Origin: Triglochin maritima
Taxonomy: Eukaryota; Streptophyta; Magnoliopsida; Alismatales; Juncaginaceae
DNA: 64,000 nt
Assembly: GCA_963682175.1 (NCBI GenBank)
Contig: OY821772.1
Coordinates: 19,212,743 to 19,276,742, forward strand
Direction: 5' to 3'
In this document: piece after piece, positions 11,811 through 23,462 of the stretch
Numbering within the stretch: the stretch's first letter is position 1
Layout: each line of letters begins with the position of its first letter
The notes under the pieces: model-generated
The model's input: the letters and a program-made list of their open reading frames with translations, nothing else
Told to the model about the DNA's origin: nothing
Database searches by the model: none
Translations under genes and position numbers: made by a program

Positions 11811-13023
11811 ATGGCACCGAGACGCGTGAGACCTCCTCCCTGAGACCGTAGCCCCAGTGATGAGGTGGGTGAGGGGAGCAGGGGTGAGGAGTGGAGGACG
11901 CTCCACGGCACGCTTGGTAGACTGGGCGAGATTCTCGAGCGCCAATCTGCCCTGGCTGAGCAGGGAGGATCAGGTGAGTACTTGATCGGTTCATGCGTCA
12001 GCATCCCCACCCTTCGATGGTTGTGGCGACCCTGAGGCAGAAAAGGACTGGGTCTTTAAGATCCAGAAGATATTTTGGGCGATTGGGTGTCCTCCTGAGA
12101 GGAAGGTGGATCTGGCCACCTACGTGTTGGACGGCGGCGCAACCAACTGGTGGAGGTCCACTTCTGCTGTGGTCTTCGAGGACAGTGAGGAATTGGGCTG
12201 GGAGGATTTCCTAGTGGAATTCAACCAGCAGTATTTCCCGCAGCACGCCCATGACAGGAAGAGAGAGGAGTTCCTAGCTTTAGAGCAGAGGGACATGACT
12301 CTAGCTGCCTACATCAGCAAATTTCACGCTTTGGAGCGATATTGTCCCGAGATCTATGTGACACAGGAGCAGAGGGCTCGGAGGTTTGTGCGCGGTCTGA
12401 GGCCGCAGTTTAGGGCCCGTGTTACCACGAGCATGCCACAGACGTTAGCGGACGCTGTGAAGTTTGCGACCATCATGGATCAAGATAGCCAGGACATCGA
12501 GGAGGCTAGGAGGTCGCAGGTGAAGATCGGAGTGCGTCCGGGGAGTCAGTTGTCAGGAAATCCGGGCAAGAGGCCCCGGATTGACGGAGGTGTACCACCC
12601 CAGGTTGGGCAGTGCAGGCAGTGTGGTGGAGTTCATCCGGGACGAGGTTACGGGCCCCGTTCTGGTGCGTGTCATGGTTGTGGCCAGCAGGGTCACTTTA
12701 TTCGTTCTTGCCCGAGTAGGCCGGGTGGGCCTATTGTTCGACCGGGATCATCCACAGCTGGTGGAGCTGGACCGAGTCATTTAGCAGCACCACCCCAGCA
12801 GGGGAAGAGAGCAGGTCGCATGTTCACTATCCAGGCGGAGGAGGCTAGAGATGCAAGCACGGTGGTGGAAGGTACGCTACTTGTTGCAGATTTGGTAGCT
12901 AGGGTGTTGTTCGACTCTGGGGCCACACACTCGTTTATCTCTGAGCAGTTTGCGAGCGTGTTGGGTCGTACCCCTGCGATGTTGACTGCCACTTTGGAAG
13001 TCAGCACACCCTGGGTTTGGTAG
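11811..13023 (+). pseudogene. Gypsy gag with start of protease, broken
   Basis: Gag packages the element RNA. The likely start ATG at 11811 is followed by a stop (TGA, 11841-11843) after ten codons, and the reading shifts again before 12106. From 12106 a 305-codon frame is open. It carries a retrotransposon gag core, a CX2CX4HX4C zinc knuckle (CHGCGQQGHFIRSC, about 12667-12711) and the protease active site LFDSGATHSFI near 12908. It ends at a stop at about 13021, where the reading moves to another frame. Confidence 0.85.
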
Positions 13024-14367
13024 GCACTGTGGGGAGATTTCTTCCCGGCACCACGATTGCTTCGGGAGGCCCGGAATTTCCGGCTGACCTGCTCTTGCTA
13101 CCGATGGTAGACTTTGATATCATACTCGGGATGGATTGTCTGTCCCAGTTCGATGTTCGAGTCTTATGCAGTGATAAGAAGATTCTGATTCCGAGGCGGA
13201 GTTTTCCTGATCTGATGATCAGAGGGACGAGGGACCGAGGAGGCCGGTTGGTGGTTTCTGCAGTTAGAGCACAGAAGATAGTTCAGCAGGTTGTAGAGCT
13301 TTTGTGGCCACTCTATTAGTTTCAGATCCTGAGAGGGGCATTTTAGAGGACATCGAGGTGGTCCGGGATTTTCCAGAGGTCTTTTCAGAGATCACTGCCT
13401 TGCCGCCTGCAAGAGAGATAGAGTTCGGCATAGATTTTGTAGCAGGGACAACACCGCAGTCGAAGGCTCCGTACAGGATGGCGCTTGCAGAGTTGGCGGA
13501 GCTGAAGAAGCAGTTGCAGGATCTGATGGATACTGGGTTTATCCGACCTAGTGTCTCACCGAGGGGTGCACCGATATTATTCGTGAAAAAGGATGGCTCG
13601 TTGCGGATGTGTATAGACTACCAGATGCTGAATAAGGTTACCGTGAGGAATCGGTATCCCTTGCCCAGGTTCGAGGACCTGTTTGACCAGTTGTAGTCAG
13701 CGAAGGTGTTCTTGAAGATTGATCTGCGATCTGGGTACCATCAGTTGAGGATCAGAGAGGCAGATGTTCAGAAGACAGCTTTCCGAACGAGGTATGGACA
13801 CTTTCAGTTTCTGGTGATGCCGTTCGGGTTGACGAACGCGCCTGCAACTTTCATGGATCTGATGAATAGGACATTTAGTCAGTACCTCGACCGTTTCGTG
13901 ATTGTCTTCGTAGATGATATCTTGGTCTATTCACCAGATATTGAGCAGCACCGGGAGCATCTGAGGATTGTACTTGGCATTCTGAGAGATCAGCAGTTGT
14001 ACTCCAAGTTTTTGAAGTGCGAGTTCTGGCTTCACAGTGTAGCATTTTTGGGGCATTTAGTATCGGGAGTTGGGATATCAGTGGATCCAGCGAAGGTCGA
14101 GGCAGTGACACAGTGGAGAGCCCCGACGAGTGTGACTGAGATTAGGAGTTTTGTTGGATTGGCGGGTTATTACCGTCGGTTCATCAAAGACTTCTCGAGT
14201 GCTTCACCTCTGACAGCGCTGACGCAGAAAGGAGTGAAGTTTGTTTGGTCCCAGAAGTGCGAGGATAGTTTTCAGGAACTGAAGAGTCGGTTGACGACTG
14301 CTCCATTTCTGACTCTTCCCAGTGGTAGCGGAGGTTTCGTGATTTACAACGATGCTTCAGGTGTGAC
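13017..14367 (+). pseudogene. Gypsy protease end and reverse transcriptase, broken
   Basis: The frame after 13017 carries the protease tail (LPMVDFDIILGMD). A frame shift near 13304-13316 leads into RT, with [14 protein letters not shown] and the FVDD form of the catalytic YXDD box near 13907. A TAG at about 13694 interrupts RT inside [13 protein letters not shown]. RNase H starts at about 14340 (DASG) and is then cut by a deletion. RT copies the element RNA into DNA; this copy is non-functional. Confidence 0.85.
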
Positions 14368-14560
14368 TATTTGTATGGTGAGCGGTTTGAAGTCTTCACG
14401 GATCATCAGAGTCTGAAGTACCTATTTTCACAGAAGGAGCTAAATATGAGACAGCGCAAATGGCTCGAGTTCATTAACGACTACGACTTCACCATCTCTT
14501 ATCATCCGGGGAAGGCGAATTCAGTTGCAGACGCCCTGAGCAAGAAAGTGGAGGTGTCAG
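14340..14560 (+). pseudogene. Gypsy RNase H, internally deleted
   Basis: The N-terminal DASG stretch is joined almost directly to the C-terminal [18 protein letters not shown] block. From the usual family spacing about 50 residues, including one catalytic acidic residue, appear to be missing, and the junction also shifts the frame (14367-14371). Confidence 0.7.
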
Positions 14561-14569
14561 CTGTGAGTT

Positions 14570-15806
14570 TGTGCATTCGGGAGTGGAGGCTACTTGAGAC
14601 ATTGTCAGAGTGGAGGCCGTTCACGGAGAGCTCGGAAGGGGCAGTGATTGTGAGTCTTCGAGTGGAGCCGCAGACCGTCAGTCGAGTTGTTCAGGCTCAG
14701 CACAGTGATGAGGAGTTAACTAGTCTGCTACAGTCAGCTGCCAGGGATGGATCAGACTTCACTTTGGGAGTGGATGGAGGTCTGAGGTTCAGGAATCGGA
14801 TCTGGGTGCCGAAGGTCGATGAGTTGAGAGATGACATCATGGAGGAGGCACACCGAGCGAGATATTCCATTCACCCGGGGAGTACGAAGATGTATAAGGA
14901 TTTGTAACGGAACTTCTGGTGGAGAGGAATGAAGCGTGATGTGGCTGATTTTGTGGCTAGGTGTTTGGTTTGCCAGCAGGTGAAGATCGAGCACCAGAGA
15001 CCAGCGGGACCGATGCAGAGTATAGAGCTACCTGAGTGGAAATGGGAGCATGTGACGATGGATTTCGTCACCGGGTTGCCAAAGACGAAGAGCTTCCATG
15101 ACGCGATTTGGGTTATAGTCGATCGACTGACCAAGTCGGCACACTTCTGACCATCCGGACTACTCTACCTTTGGAAGGTCTGACGAGGTTGTATATTGAG
15201 GAGATCGTCAGACTGCATGGGGTGCCAGTGAGTATCATTTCAGATCGAGATCCGAGGTTCACTTCCAGATTCTTGGGAAGTTTGCAGCAGGCTCTGGGAA
15301 CTCGTCTGAAGTTCAATACAGCTTTTCATCCACAGACAGATGGGCAGTCCGAGAGGACTATTCAGACTTTGGAGGACATGCTGAGAGCGTGCACTCTGGA
15401 TTGGACAGGGCATTGGGATGAGCAATTGTCGTTGATCGAATTCGCCTACAACAACAGCTACCACGCGAATATTGGGATGGCGCCGTACGAGGCTTTGTAC
15501 GGGAGACCTTGCAGATCACTGGTGTGCTGGAGTGAGGTAGGCGAGAGACAGCTAGTCGGGCTTGAGATTGTGCAGATGTATGCTGAGAAAGTTGACGTGA
15601 TCAGGCAGAGGCTAGCGACAGCTCAGAGCAGGCAGAAGAGCTACGCGGATCGGCGTAGGCGTGTGCTGATTTTTGAGGTCGGCGATCATGTCTTTCTGAA
15701 GATCTCACCGTCGCGTGGGGTGATGAGATTCGGGAAGAAGGGGAAGCTCAGTCCGAGATATATTGGCCCGTTTGAGATATTAGACCGAGTTGGAGAGGTC
15801 GCCTAG
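14570..15806 (+). pseudogene. Gypsy integrase, broken
   Basis: A zinc-finger region ([11 protein letters not shown], then CLVCQQVK) is followed by the DDE core: DFVTGLP, SDRDPRF and SERTIQTLEDML. A TAA at about 14905 splits the zinc finger. A one-base shift at about 15148 breaks the core after KSAHF. A TAG at about 15804 cuts GEVA from RIALLPQF. Integrase inserts the cDNA into chromosomes; this copy is inactive. Confidence 0.85.
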
Positions 15807-15815
15807 CGGATCGCG

Positions 15816-16109
15816 TTGCTGCCACAGTTTTCTGGTCTTCATAACGTCTTCCATGTTTCGATGCTGAGGAAGTACGTGGCAGATCCTTCTCACGTGATCC
15901 AGATTGAGGTTCCAGAGATCCAACAGGATTTGTCTCTCGAGGAGAGACCCGTAGAGATTGTGGATCGGATGGAGCACCATCTCAGGAGGAGGACTATTCC
16001 TATGATTAAGGTCAGGTGGCAGCATTACTCTGAGCGAGAGGCTACTTGGGAGGTTGAGGAGGAGGTCCGGAAGTTGTATCCGGAGCTGTTTGGTAAGAGC
16101 TGGATTTAA
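15816..16109 (+). pseudogene. Gypsy polyprotein tail with chromodomain
   Basis: It contains FHVSMLRKYV, the usual end of integrase, and then PVEIVDRMEHHLRRR, KVRWQHYSEREATWE and a final ELFGKSWI. The KVRW...EATWE pattern is typical of the chromodomain tail of plant chromovirus integrases, which is known to steer insertion to particular chromatin. Confidence 0.75.
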
Positions 16110-16129
16110 TTTCGAGGGTGAAATTCTTT

Positions 16130-16143
16130 TAAGGAGGGTGGAC
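16130..16143 (+). promoter_or_regulatory. Polypurine tract of the gypsy element
   Basis: AAGGAGGGTGGAC directly precedes the 3' LTR start TGTTAAATCC, the expected place for plus-strand priming. Confidence 0.75.
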
Positions 16144-17876
16144 TGTTAAATCCTAACTCCTTGTTATTGTTTTAATTTTGTTTAGGGGTGGATTAGTGAG
16201 GTTTGAGATGGACGGCTGAGATCGTTTCGGGAAAAAGTATATAAGGTTTGGGTTTCTCTCACTCCCCATTCCCTCTCTCTCGCATCTCTCACTCGCCTCT
16301 CTTCCCCTCAGTTGTTCCTCGGTCTTGGTGGAGGCAAGGAAGCTCTGGTTGGGGAGCTGGATTCGCCGGAGTTGTCGAAGAGATCGGGATAAAGGAAGTT
16401 CGTCGGAGTTGGAGTTAGATCGTGGAACGCTCGCCGTTGTTTCTTCCAAGGCTTCTTCAAGCCTTAAGGTATGTCAAACTTGCTTTTACGCTCACCTATT
16501 ATTAGTGTGGGGGTGGGAGCGGTCGACGGTAGGCCGTTTTGGCTCGTCGGACCTGCACAACAGCTTCTGCACTAAAATCGGTCGACCGGTGTTCTGGGTT
16601 CGGTCGACCGGTTATAGTGTATTTTGGGCGAATTCCTCGCACCGGTCGAAGGATACCCTTTGGGTGGTCGACCGGGTGTGAAATTTTAGCGAGAGGACGC
16701 TCTGGGTATTTTCGGTCGAACGAGACCCCTTGGCCGATCGACCGAAAGTACTATTGTATGTCGGTTGGGGCGTTGACCATCAAAACGGTCGACCGCATGT
16801 TTTACTCATTCGACCGACGACTTAAGTTTACTTAATAGCCGGTCGACCGGAAGTGTGGTTTCGGTCGACCGTGTAGTGTGGACTGTTGGTGAGTTTTACT
16901 GGTGGTTTTCGGTCGACCGGAAGTCTTGGGTCGTCCGACCGTTTTATCGTGGTTTGCAAAAATGGATTTCTTACTGGTGCTTTTCGGTCGACCGGGGATC
17001 CTTTGCCGTTCGACCATTTGGTGGGTTTTTCGGTTGGGCCAGTTCTCTGGGTGAGGATCAGTCGACCGGAAGACAGATTTTGTTCGACCGTTTTACACAG
17101 TTTGGGTGTGTTTGTGTTACTATTGATTGGCTAGAATGCTACGGGTTCACCGGCCCTTTTGGGGCGACGGACGGACAGGCCGGCCCTACAGCGATCAGTA
17201 GTGACACGTGGAGGGGGATTGTGATAACTGTCGCCGTGGCTCCGGCAATTGAGGCAAACTCGTGGCTCCGGTGAATGAGGCATGTTTTATTTGTCTCCGT
17301 GGCTCCGGCAATTGATGCAAAACCGTGGCTCCGGTAACACTGAGGCAAGAAGGGGGTTGTTTGGCCGTGATTTGGACCGGTGGTGCCTTGTGTGCACAAG
17401 TGTTGGTGGGGTTGGGGTGAGAGGACCCTTGAGACCCGAGTTGTTGTTTGGCTATGGCCGGGAGAGAGGTTCCGGGAACTTAGCAGTTGTATCGGTTTTG
17501 ATATTCGTGGTTCATTTTATTTTTCATTATTGTTAATATATGTGTTAGGGTTTGGCATTCGGGGTTTCCTTTTGGAAACTCAGACATGTTTCATGTCTGC
17601 TTTCAGGCCGAGAGCGGCGATAGGCGGGTGGTGACTGCGGAGGGGTCGCTCGGGACCGGATCCTGCTTTCCTTCCTTTTTGAGGTGGTTGTGATTACACG
17701 AGTATATTTTATGTTTATGAGCTTTTGATGTAATCACATTCTTTTGTAAACTCGATCACATATATATATATATATATATTATATGTTGGTGCACCTGTTT
17801 GTATGTTCTTCCGTAATGTCCTCACTTGATTGTATGTTTTAAATTTTAAATTTCCGCTGTGTTTGAGGACGTTAGA
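16144..17876 (+). repeat. 3' LTR of the gypsy element
   Basis: By eye it is within a few percent of the 5' LTR, apart from about 120 bp (16760-16885) that the 5' LTR lacks. That block has further CGGTCGACCG copies and CTTAAGTTTACTTAA at 16821-16835. A TA microsatellite at about 17760-17780 is longer than in the 5' LTR. Confidence 0.9.
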
Positions 17877-17881
17877 GAAGG

Positions 17882-18511
17882 TGAACTAAGCAATTATAGA
17901 TAATAGTGTCCTGACTACATACGAGGTCGAAATAAACCCACATATGTTGCAAGATTTTCTCCCGAAACGCTCTTAACTTGAATTGAGAAAAAACTTGTGG
18001 CATCCTCATCTCCTGCAAGTTGGACCATAAAGGATAAGTCGATGAGGACTCCTATTCAATATGTGAGTAAATTTTCTTAATTTCCAGTAAGACACATATT
18101 CACCTACACAAACGTTGGTGTTAACCTTGTTAGATCGCATCAACCCAATTTAACAACATAAATCATTCAACCTATTCTACAATTAAGAAAGCAAAATTAC
18201 CACTCAGCTAATGTATCTTGTACCACTCAAGAAAATGGTTGAGATATCACCCACCATGGTTTAATTGAGCTTTGTCCATATTAAGCACAATGTTGAATAG
18301 GGGACCGAGATCCTCTCAAATTCTTACAAAATTGAAGATGTCCGATTCTCATTCTCAACCATCTAAAGGTAAACGGTCGGTGGATTTGTATGTTTTTAAC
18401 GAAGTGTAGGATTATCAAAATGCTCATGGGTCCGCATTCGGTAAAGTGAGGCTAAATATAAACTCGTGGTGGTGACGAATTTCTATACCTAAAGAACATT
18501 AGCGGCGAGTG
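17882..18511. other. Spacer, no gene seen
   Basis: AT-rich sequence with no recognisable coding or repeat family. It ends next to the hAT MITE target copy CCTTAAAG (18512-18519). Confidence 0.4.
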
Positions 18512-18519
18512 CCTTAAAG

Positions 18520-18797
18520 TAGGGTTGAGCAACCGGTCCGACCCAGACCGGAACCGAACCTGGACCAGACCGGAACAAGATCGGCTCCGGACCCTGTACC
18601 GAAGACCGGACTGGTTGGGTCCGGACCGGTCCGGTCCAAAACCGTTTTTTAACCTTAAAAGTAAAATAAATAAATAAATTCAGACCGATCCGAACCGGAC
18701 CGGACCGGAACCAAATTGGCTCTGGATCCCGGACTGAAGACCAAACCGGTTGGGTCCGGTCCGGACCAAAACCCAGACCGGTTGTTGCTTAGCCCTA
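18520..18797. mobile_element. hAT-type MITE, about 278 bp
   Basis: The left end TAGGGTTGAGCAACCGGTC and the right end GACCGGTTGTTGCTTAGCCCTA are inverted copies. The interior is dense in CCGGACCGG-type words. The 8-bp target duplication CCTTAAAG is at 18512-18519 and 23025-23032. The right copy was pushed 4.2 kb away when an LTR element inserted into the last bases of the MITE. Confidence 0.85.
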
Positions 18798-20360
18798 TGA
18801 TTGATTCATTTTATATTAAACCACAAGTGCACGGCCGCGTTGAAGTGGTGGCAAATACGGGTCGATCCACAGGGAGGTGTGTCGACTTTTGGTTTGTGCG
18901 AAGGCGAGTGGGAAAGAAAGGAGAGAAAGGTTGGTTACACTAAACTATACTACAACACAAAAAGGAAATGGAAGATAAGCAATAAAAGTAAACCCCATAG
19001 GGGGTAGAGAAATAATGTGAATATAAAGATGTGTGTGTGTGTGTGTTCAATTATGCTCCTCACAATATGTACTGCATGAAATCATAAAACTAAATCCAAC
19101 TTTCCCTCCATATGAAATAAGATAAGACTATATCGTTAAAACATACAAGACAATAATTGAAATGAAGCTAAATGAACTCATGTATAAAGACTAGACCCTA
19201 CTATGCCTCCACATGAAATAAGATAACCCAATATCATTAAAACATACAAGGCATTAACCAAGGTAAAGGCAACAAGAGTACATACACTACAAATTGTGTT
19301 TCCAATATTAATTCCATCCATATCCTCACCTTATCATTCCCCATAAAATAGGTCCACTAATCTAAGCATAAGCTAAGCTTCATTCATGAGCATTAGCATA
19401 TCAAAGATAAGAGTGAAATCCCATTAGATGGTTATGGAAATCATATAAGGCTCAAGGGATTAAGATAACACACACCTAATACACTACATGATTATATCAC
19501 ATATTTCTCCACACCCCAAATGGGGATGGAACTACTCACTAATCATTACACTACCTACATTAACAAAATGAAACATTATACTGAAAGGAAATTTAACTAG
19601 GCAAGAAAGGAACATTAAAGAAACTTAAAAGGAAAGGAAAGACTAAACAAGCATGCATAAATTAAAAGACAAGATTAAAAGAAACTAGAACAATTATTTT
19701 ATTAACAATGATGCACATTGAATGTAGCATTCTTCTCCACCTTGAGTTTTGCTTCAAGGCTTACTCCTTAATAGAGATAATGCCACCAAGCAATGGGTAG
19801 TTTACAATAGAAGGTGAAGAGTTCTATATATAGCCAAAGAAAAAGGCAACCCGGGACAATCCCCCGATGTCTGACTAAACAAATACCAGAAATGGACTAA
19901 ATACATACAAATACGCGACCCACCAAAATCTTAGTGGATTTGGGCCAAAACAGACCGCCAATTAGAGGTCTTGGACCGCAAATTAGCGGTCTATTGGTTC
20001 TGGATCAGGCTCCATTTTATTGTGAGCTTGTCTTGATGTATTTGTTGGTCTTGGATGCATCTACTTCGCTTGTTGGAGCTCCGACCCGAATAGAATTGCC
20101 AAAATACTCCCCATGATGGTGTGAAGTTTCCTGTTTTGCTCTTTGGTCCTTTGGTCTTATGTTCAGGTCCTTCTCCCTTGCATCTTAGTCCCCAGGTCTC
20201 ACAATTAAGTCATTTTTCCCTACTTTTGGGTCCTTTCATGCTTCATCTCTTCAAACCTATTTATTTCTGAAATTCAAACATAAAACTCATCACGTAGCAT
20301 TGCTTAGGTGTAAGATAATGGATATGAGATACAAATATGAGCATGAAATGATGTCAATCA
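18798..20360 (-). repeat. 3' LTR of the Tat-like element
   Basis: On the minus strand it runs from TGATTGACATC (20360) to GAATCAATCA (18798), with TGATTGA/TCAATCA inverted termini. It contains a TATA-like TATATAG near 19830 and a short GT microsatellite at about 19030-19045. Confidence 0.8.
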
Positions 20361-22293
20361 AATACACACACACCTAAGTTTTTGCTAGTCCCGAGCAAAA
20401 CAAAGAAAGAGAAAAACAAACGAGAAACAAGAAATCCTAACTCACTTTCATAGGATTCACGGTTGCACTTAGCACGTGCAACAAGCCGTTAAACCTCCTT
20501 GTCGCCAAGGAGGAGGAGTGTTGTCTCCTGAGGGTTTTCAGCGGATATACCCACAAAATCCGAACAAGATGCATTATTCAATCTAGACACTCGACTCGTT
20601 GGACAAATTTTGTCGATCATTGGACGCGGTAATCCTACGGGCCGACTCTATATAGGTAATCAGTCCACACACCTAGCCTAATGAACCATTCGTGCAAGTT
20701 AAATAAGGAATTAAATGAAAGACATGGACAACCTCAACATCCTCAAGTGATACAAAGTGTAAGGTCCATTAAAGTTCTTATTTACATTACCATTTTTTTC
20801 TTTTTGTTTCTTTTCTCATTTTTTTCTTTTCTTTTTATTAGTTGGAGCTTCATTCTCCCATGGTCAGGTTTCGTGCATCATTGCCCATGAGGACTTACAC
20901 TATCACGTACAGCTTTCCCAAATCTCCACATAGGGCAATCCCTACCACCCGTGTAACGGGAGTTCGGTCGGTGCATCCCAAGTCAGATGACTCAAAAGCA
21001 CCAGGCACAAAGTCCCCTCAGACCTACTTTCCCGAGTGATAGGAGCCGTGCGAGAAGAGAGAACACCTACTCACTTATTTGCTATCTACACATGAACCAA
21101 AACCCCTAAACTTAATGTCTCACAACAAGATTTAAAGGGTCCTTGACTACAACAAACTCCCTTAAATTAACAGACACGAATTATTGACTCACTAGGTTCA
21201 GGGTGGACTTCTTTAAATGTTTGAGCACTGAAACCCTATGATTACTCACCCCCGAGGGAAAACTGGGGTGCATCCTAACGACTAGATAAATTCTAAAGTC
21301 ACTGTACTAGATATCCTAATGCATCAAGTTCAAGACAATTTTGGAAGCTTTCTTTTTACTTTGCCTCTCAACGGTTTTGCACATGCTAAACACACACAAA
21401 ACCCACAAAACATTTTCTTTCGCAAACACATGAAGATTTTGAAATAAATGTGAAAATTTTGAAGCACTAGGCAAGCAAAAGAAGACAAGTCACCCAAGGA
21501 TCATGTCAAGCAGAAATATCGATATTAAATGCAGCACACTAACATGACCCTAACAATGCAAACAAAAGAAAACAAAATCAAAAGAAAAGACTCGACTATG
21601 TACACATGTAAAATGCCCCCCCCCCCCCACTCCTACTTCATGCATTGTCCTCAATGAATGCGAGCAAGATATTACATGAAATTATGCAATGAAACCGGGA
21701 AGATCTCACCAACATGAAGTACAAAGGGAAGTTCAAGGTCATGTTGATGGACACAAACCCGAATTCCCTCAAAGCATGTGAGATGCTAAAGAAGGGATAC
21801 AAATACGTGAAAGAAATGGAGCCCAAATACACAAGGGTTGGAGCCCACAACAATCGATGCTCACTGAAGGAGTCTTTTATTGTACTTTTTTTACTTTTTT
21901 TACTTTTTTTTATAACTACGTACAAACATAAGTTCCCATCTTCATTTGTCTAAAGACATCAAATGGGAACCTCAAGAGTGGGTCAATGCACTTGGAAATG
22001 GAATATGACACCACGCGGGGCCAGAATACTCATGTTTGCCCCCCCCCCCTCACAAAGAGCACAATATGACAGGAGAGGTTCATGAATTGGACGCAAAGAC
22101 GTCTCATTCAAAGGATCAAATTGAAAGAGCTTGAACCTCTCAAGAGTTTGGGAAATATGGGGCAACGGAAGAAGAGTTTCTCCCGTTGCGGAGCTGAAGT
22201 TATGATCGTCAATCCAAACTCTCCAACCAACAGGTTGGTGCGTCGGAACGAGGTCAAGAACCTCGTTAGGCATGTCCGACACACCAGGCGGAG
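20361..22293 (-). other. Internal region of the Tat-like element
   Basis: No domain recognised on either strand. It contains poly-C runs at 21616-21628 and about 22039-22049. Open frames of 70-99 codons at 21638-22348 match no family I know. The 22293 junction joins internal sequence to the middle of the 5' LTR. Confidence 0.4.
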
Positions 22294-23019
22294 CTTAAAA
22301 GGAAAGGAAAGACTAAACAAACATGCACAAATTAAAAGACAAGATTAAAAGAAACTAGAACAATTATTTTATTAACAATGACTCACATTGAAGGTAGCAT
22401 TCTTCTCCACCTTGAGTTTTGCTTCAAGGCTTACTCCTTAGTAGAGAGAATGGCACCAAGCATGGGTAGTTTACAATAGAAGGTGAAGTGTTCTATTTAT
22501 AGCCAAAGAAAAAGGCAATCCGGGACAATCCCCCGATGTGGGACTAAACAAATACCAGAAATGGACTAAATACACACTAATACGCGACCCACCAAAATCT
22601 TAGCGGATTTGGGCCAAAACAGACCGCCAATTAGCGGTCTTGGACCGCGGTCTATTGGTTTTGGATCAGGCTCCTTTTTGTTGTGGGCGTGTCTTGATGT
22701 ATTTGTTGGTCTTGGATGCATCTACTTTGCTTGTTGGAGCTCCGACCCGAATAGAATTGCCAAAATACTCCCCATGATGGTGTGGAGTTTCCTGTTTTCT
22801 CTTTGGTCCTTCGGTCTTACGTTCAGGTCCTTCGGCCTTGCATCTTAGTCCCCAGGTCTCACAATTAAGTCATTTTCCCTGCTTTTGGGTCCTGTCATGC
22901 TTCATCTCTTCAAACATATTTATTTCTGAAATTCAAACATAAAACTCATCACGTGACATTGCTTAGGTGTAAGATAATTGATATAAGATACAAATATAAG
23001 CATAAAATGATGTCAATCA
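22294..23019 (-). repeat. Truncated 5' LTR of the Tat-like element
   Basis: Matches 19624-20360 closely, with some small indels. The LTR half corresponding to 18798-19623 (R/U5 side), together with any primer site, has been deleted. Confidence 0.75.
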
Positions 23020-23032
23020 CCCTACCTTAAAG

Positions 23033-23462
23033 TGTTTTAATTGCGCTACCATATACGGAATCCATGTGCTTAATAAGTATATAATCTAGGGAGATTAAAT
23101 TAAATGGTCAAAGTAGGGAAGTCAATTGTTTTATAAGGTCAATCACTATACCGTCTCTTATGAAGACCAAAAATTTAATATATTTTAATATATTCCCAAT
23201 TTTATCCCTAAAATACCCCAAACCTCATCCCCACAATCTCATATCCCAAACAAAGCCACCAAATATTTCATGTTCCCACGCCAAATCCCAAACTTTCCAA
23301 CCTGCCGACAACCCCACCTCTACCCTCGAACTACCGGTCCCACTTGTTTCGACCTAACGACCCAGCTCATTTTGTGAAAACAAGGCAGCTCGTTTGGTGA
23401 AAGGGACACAACTTGTTGGTGCATCCAAGCTTATTTGGGGAAAAACGACCCAACTCGTTTTT
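23033..23462. other. Spacer leading into the 360-bp repeat array
   Basis: No gene seen. CGACCCAGCTC and CTCGTTTGGTG phrases start near 23350 and recur through 33000. Confidence 0.4.

Larger units (their letters stand above)
10094..17876 (+). mobile_element. Ty3/gypsy chromodomain element, full length but decayed
   Basis: Two direct LTRs (10094-11699 and 16144-17876) flank gag, protease, RT, RNase H, integrase and a chromodomain-like tail in Ty3/gypsy order. The 5-bp target duplication is GAAGG at 10089-10093 and 17877-17881. A primer site for initiator tRNA-Met follows the 5' LTR and a purine tract precedes the 3' LTR. The RT-RNaseH-integrase order and the chromodomain place it with plant chromoviruses, probably Tekay/Del. 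Stops, frameshifts and an RNase H deletion mean it cannot encode its own proteins. Confidence 0.93.
18798..23019 (-). mobile_element. Tat/Ogre-like Ty3/gypsy remnant
   Basis: A minus-strand element with a complete 3' LTR (18798-20360) and a truncated 5' LTR (22294-23019). The target duplication CCCTA is at 18793-18797 and 23020-23024. On the minus strand the sequence before the 3' LTR reads CGGGACTAGCAAAAACTTAG, and the LTR carries GGATCGACCCGTATTTGCC; I associate both with Tat/Ogre/Athila-type plant gypsy elements. The internal part (20361-22293) is only about 1.9 kb and has no recognisable pol. The lineage is an inference. Confidence 0.8.
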
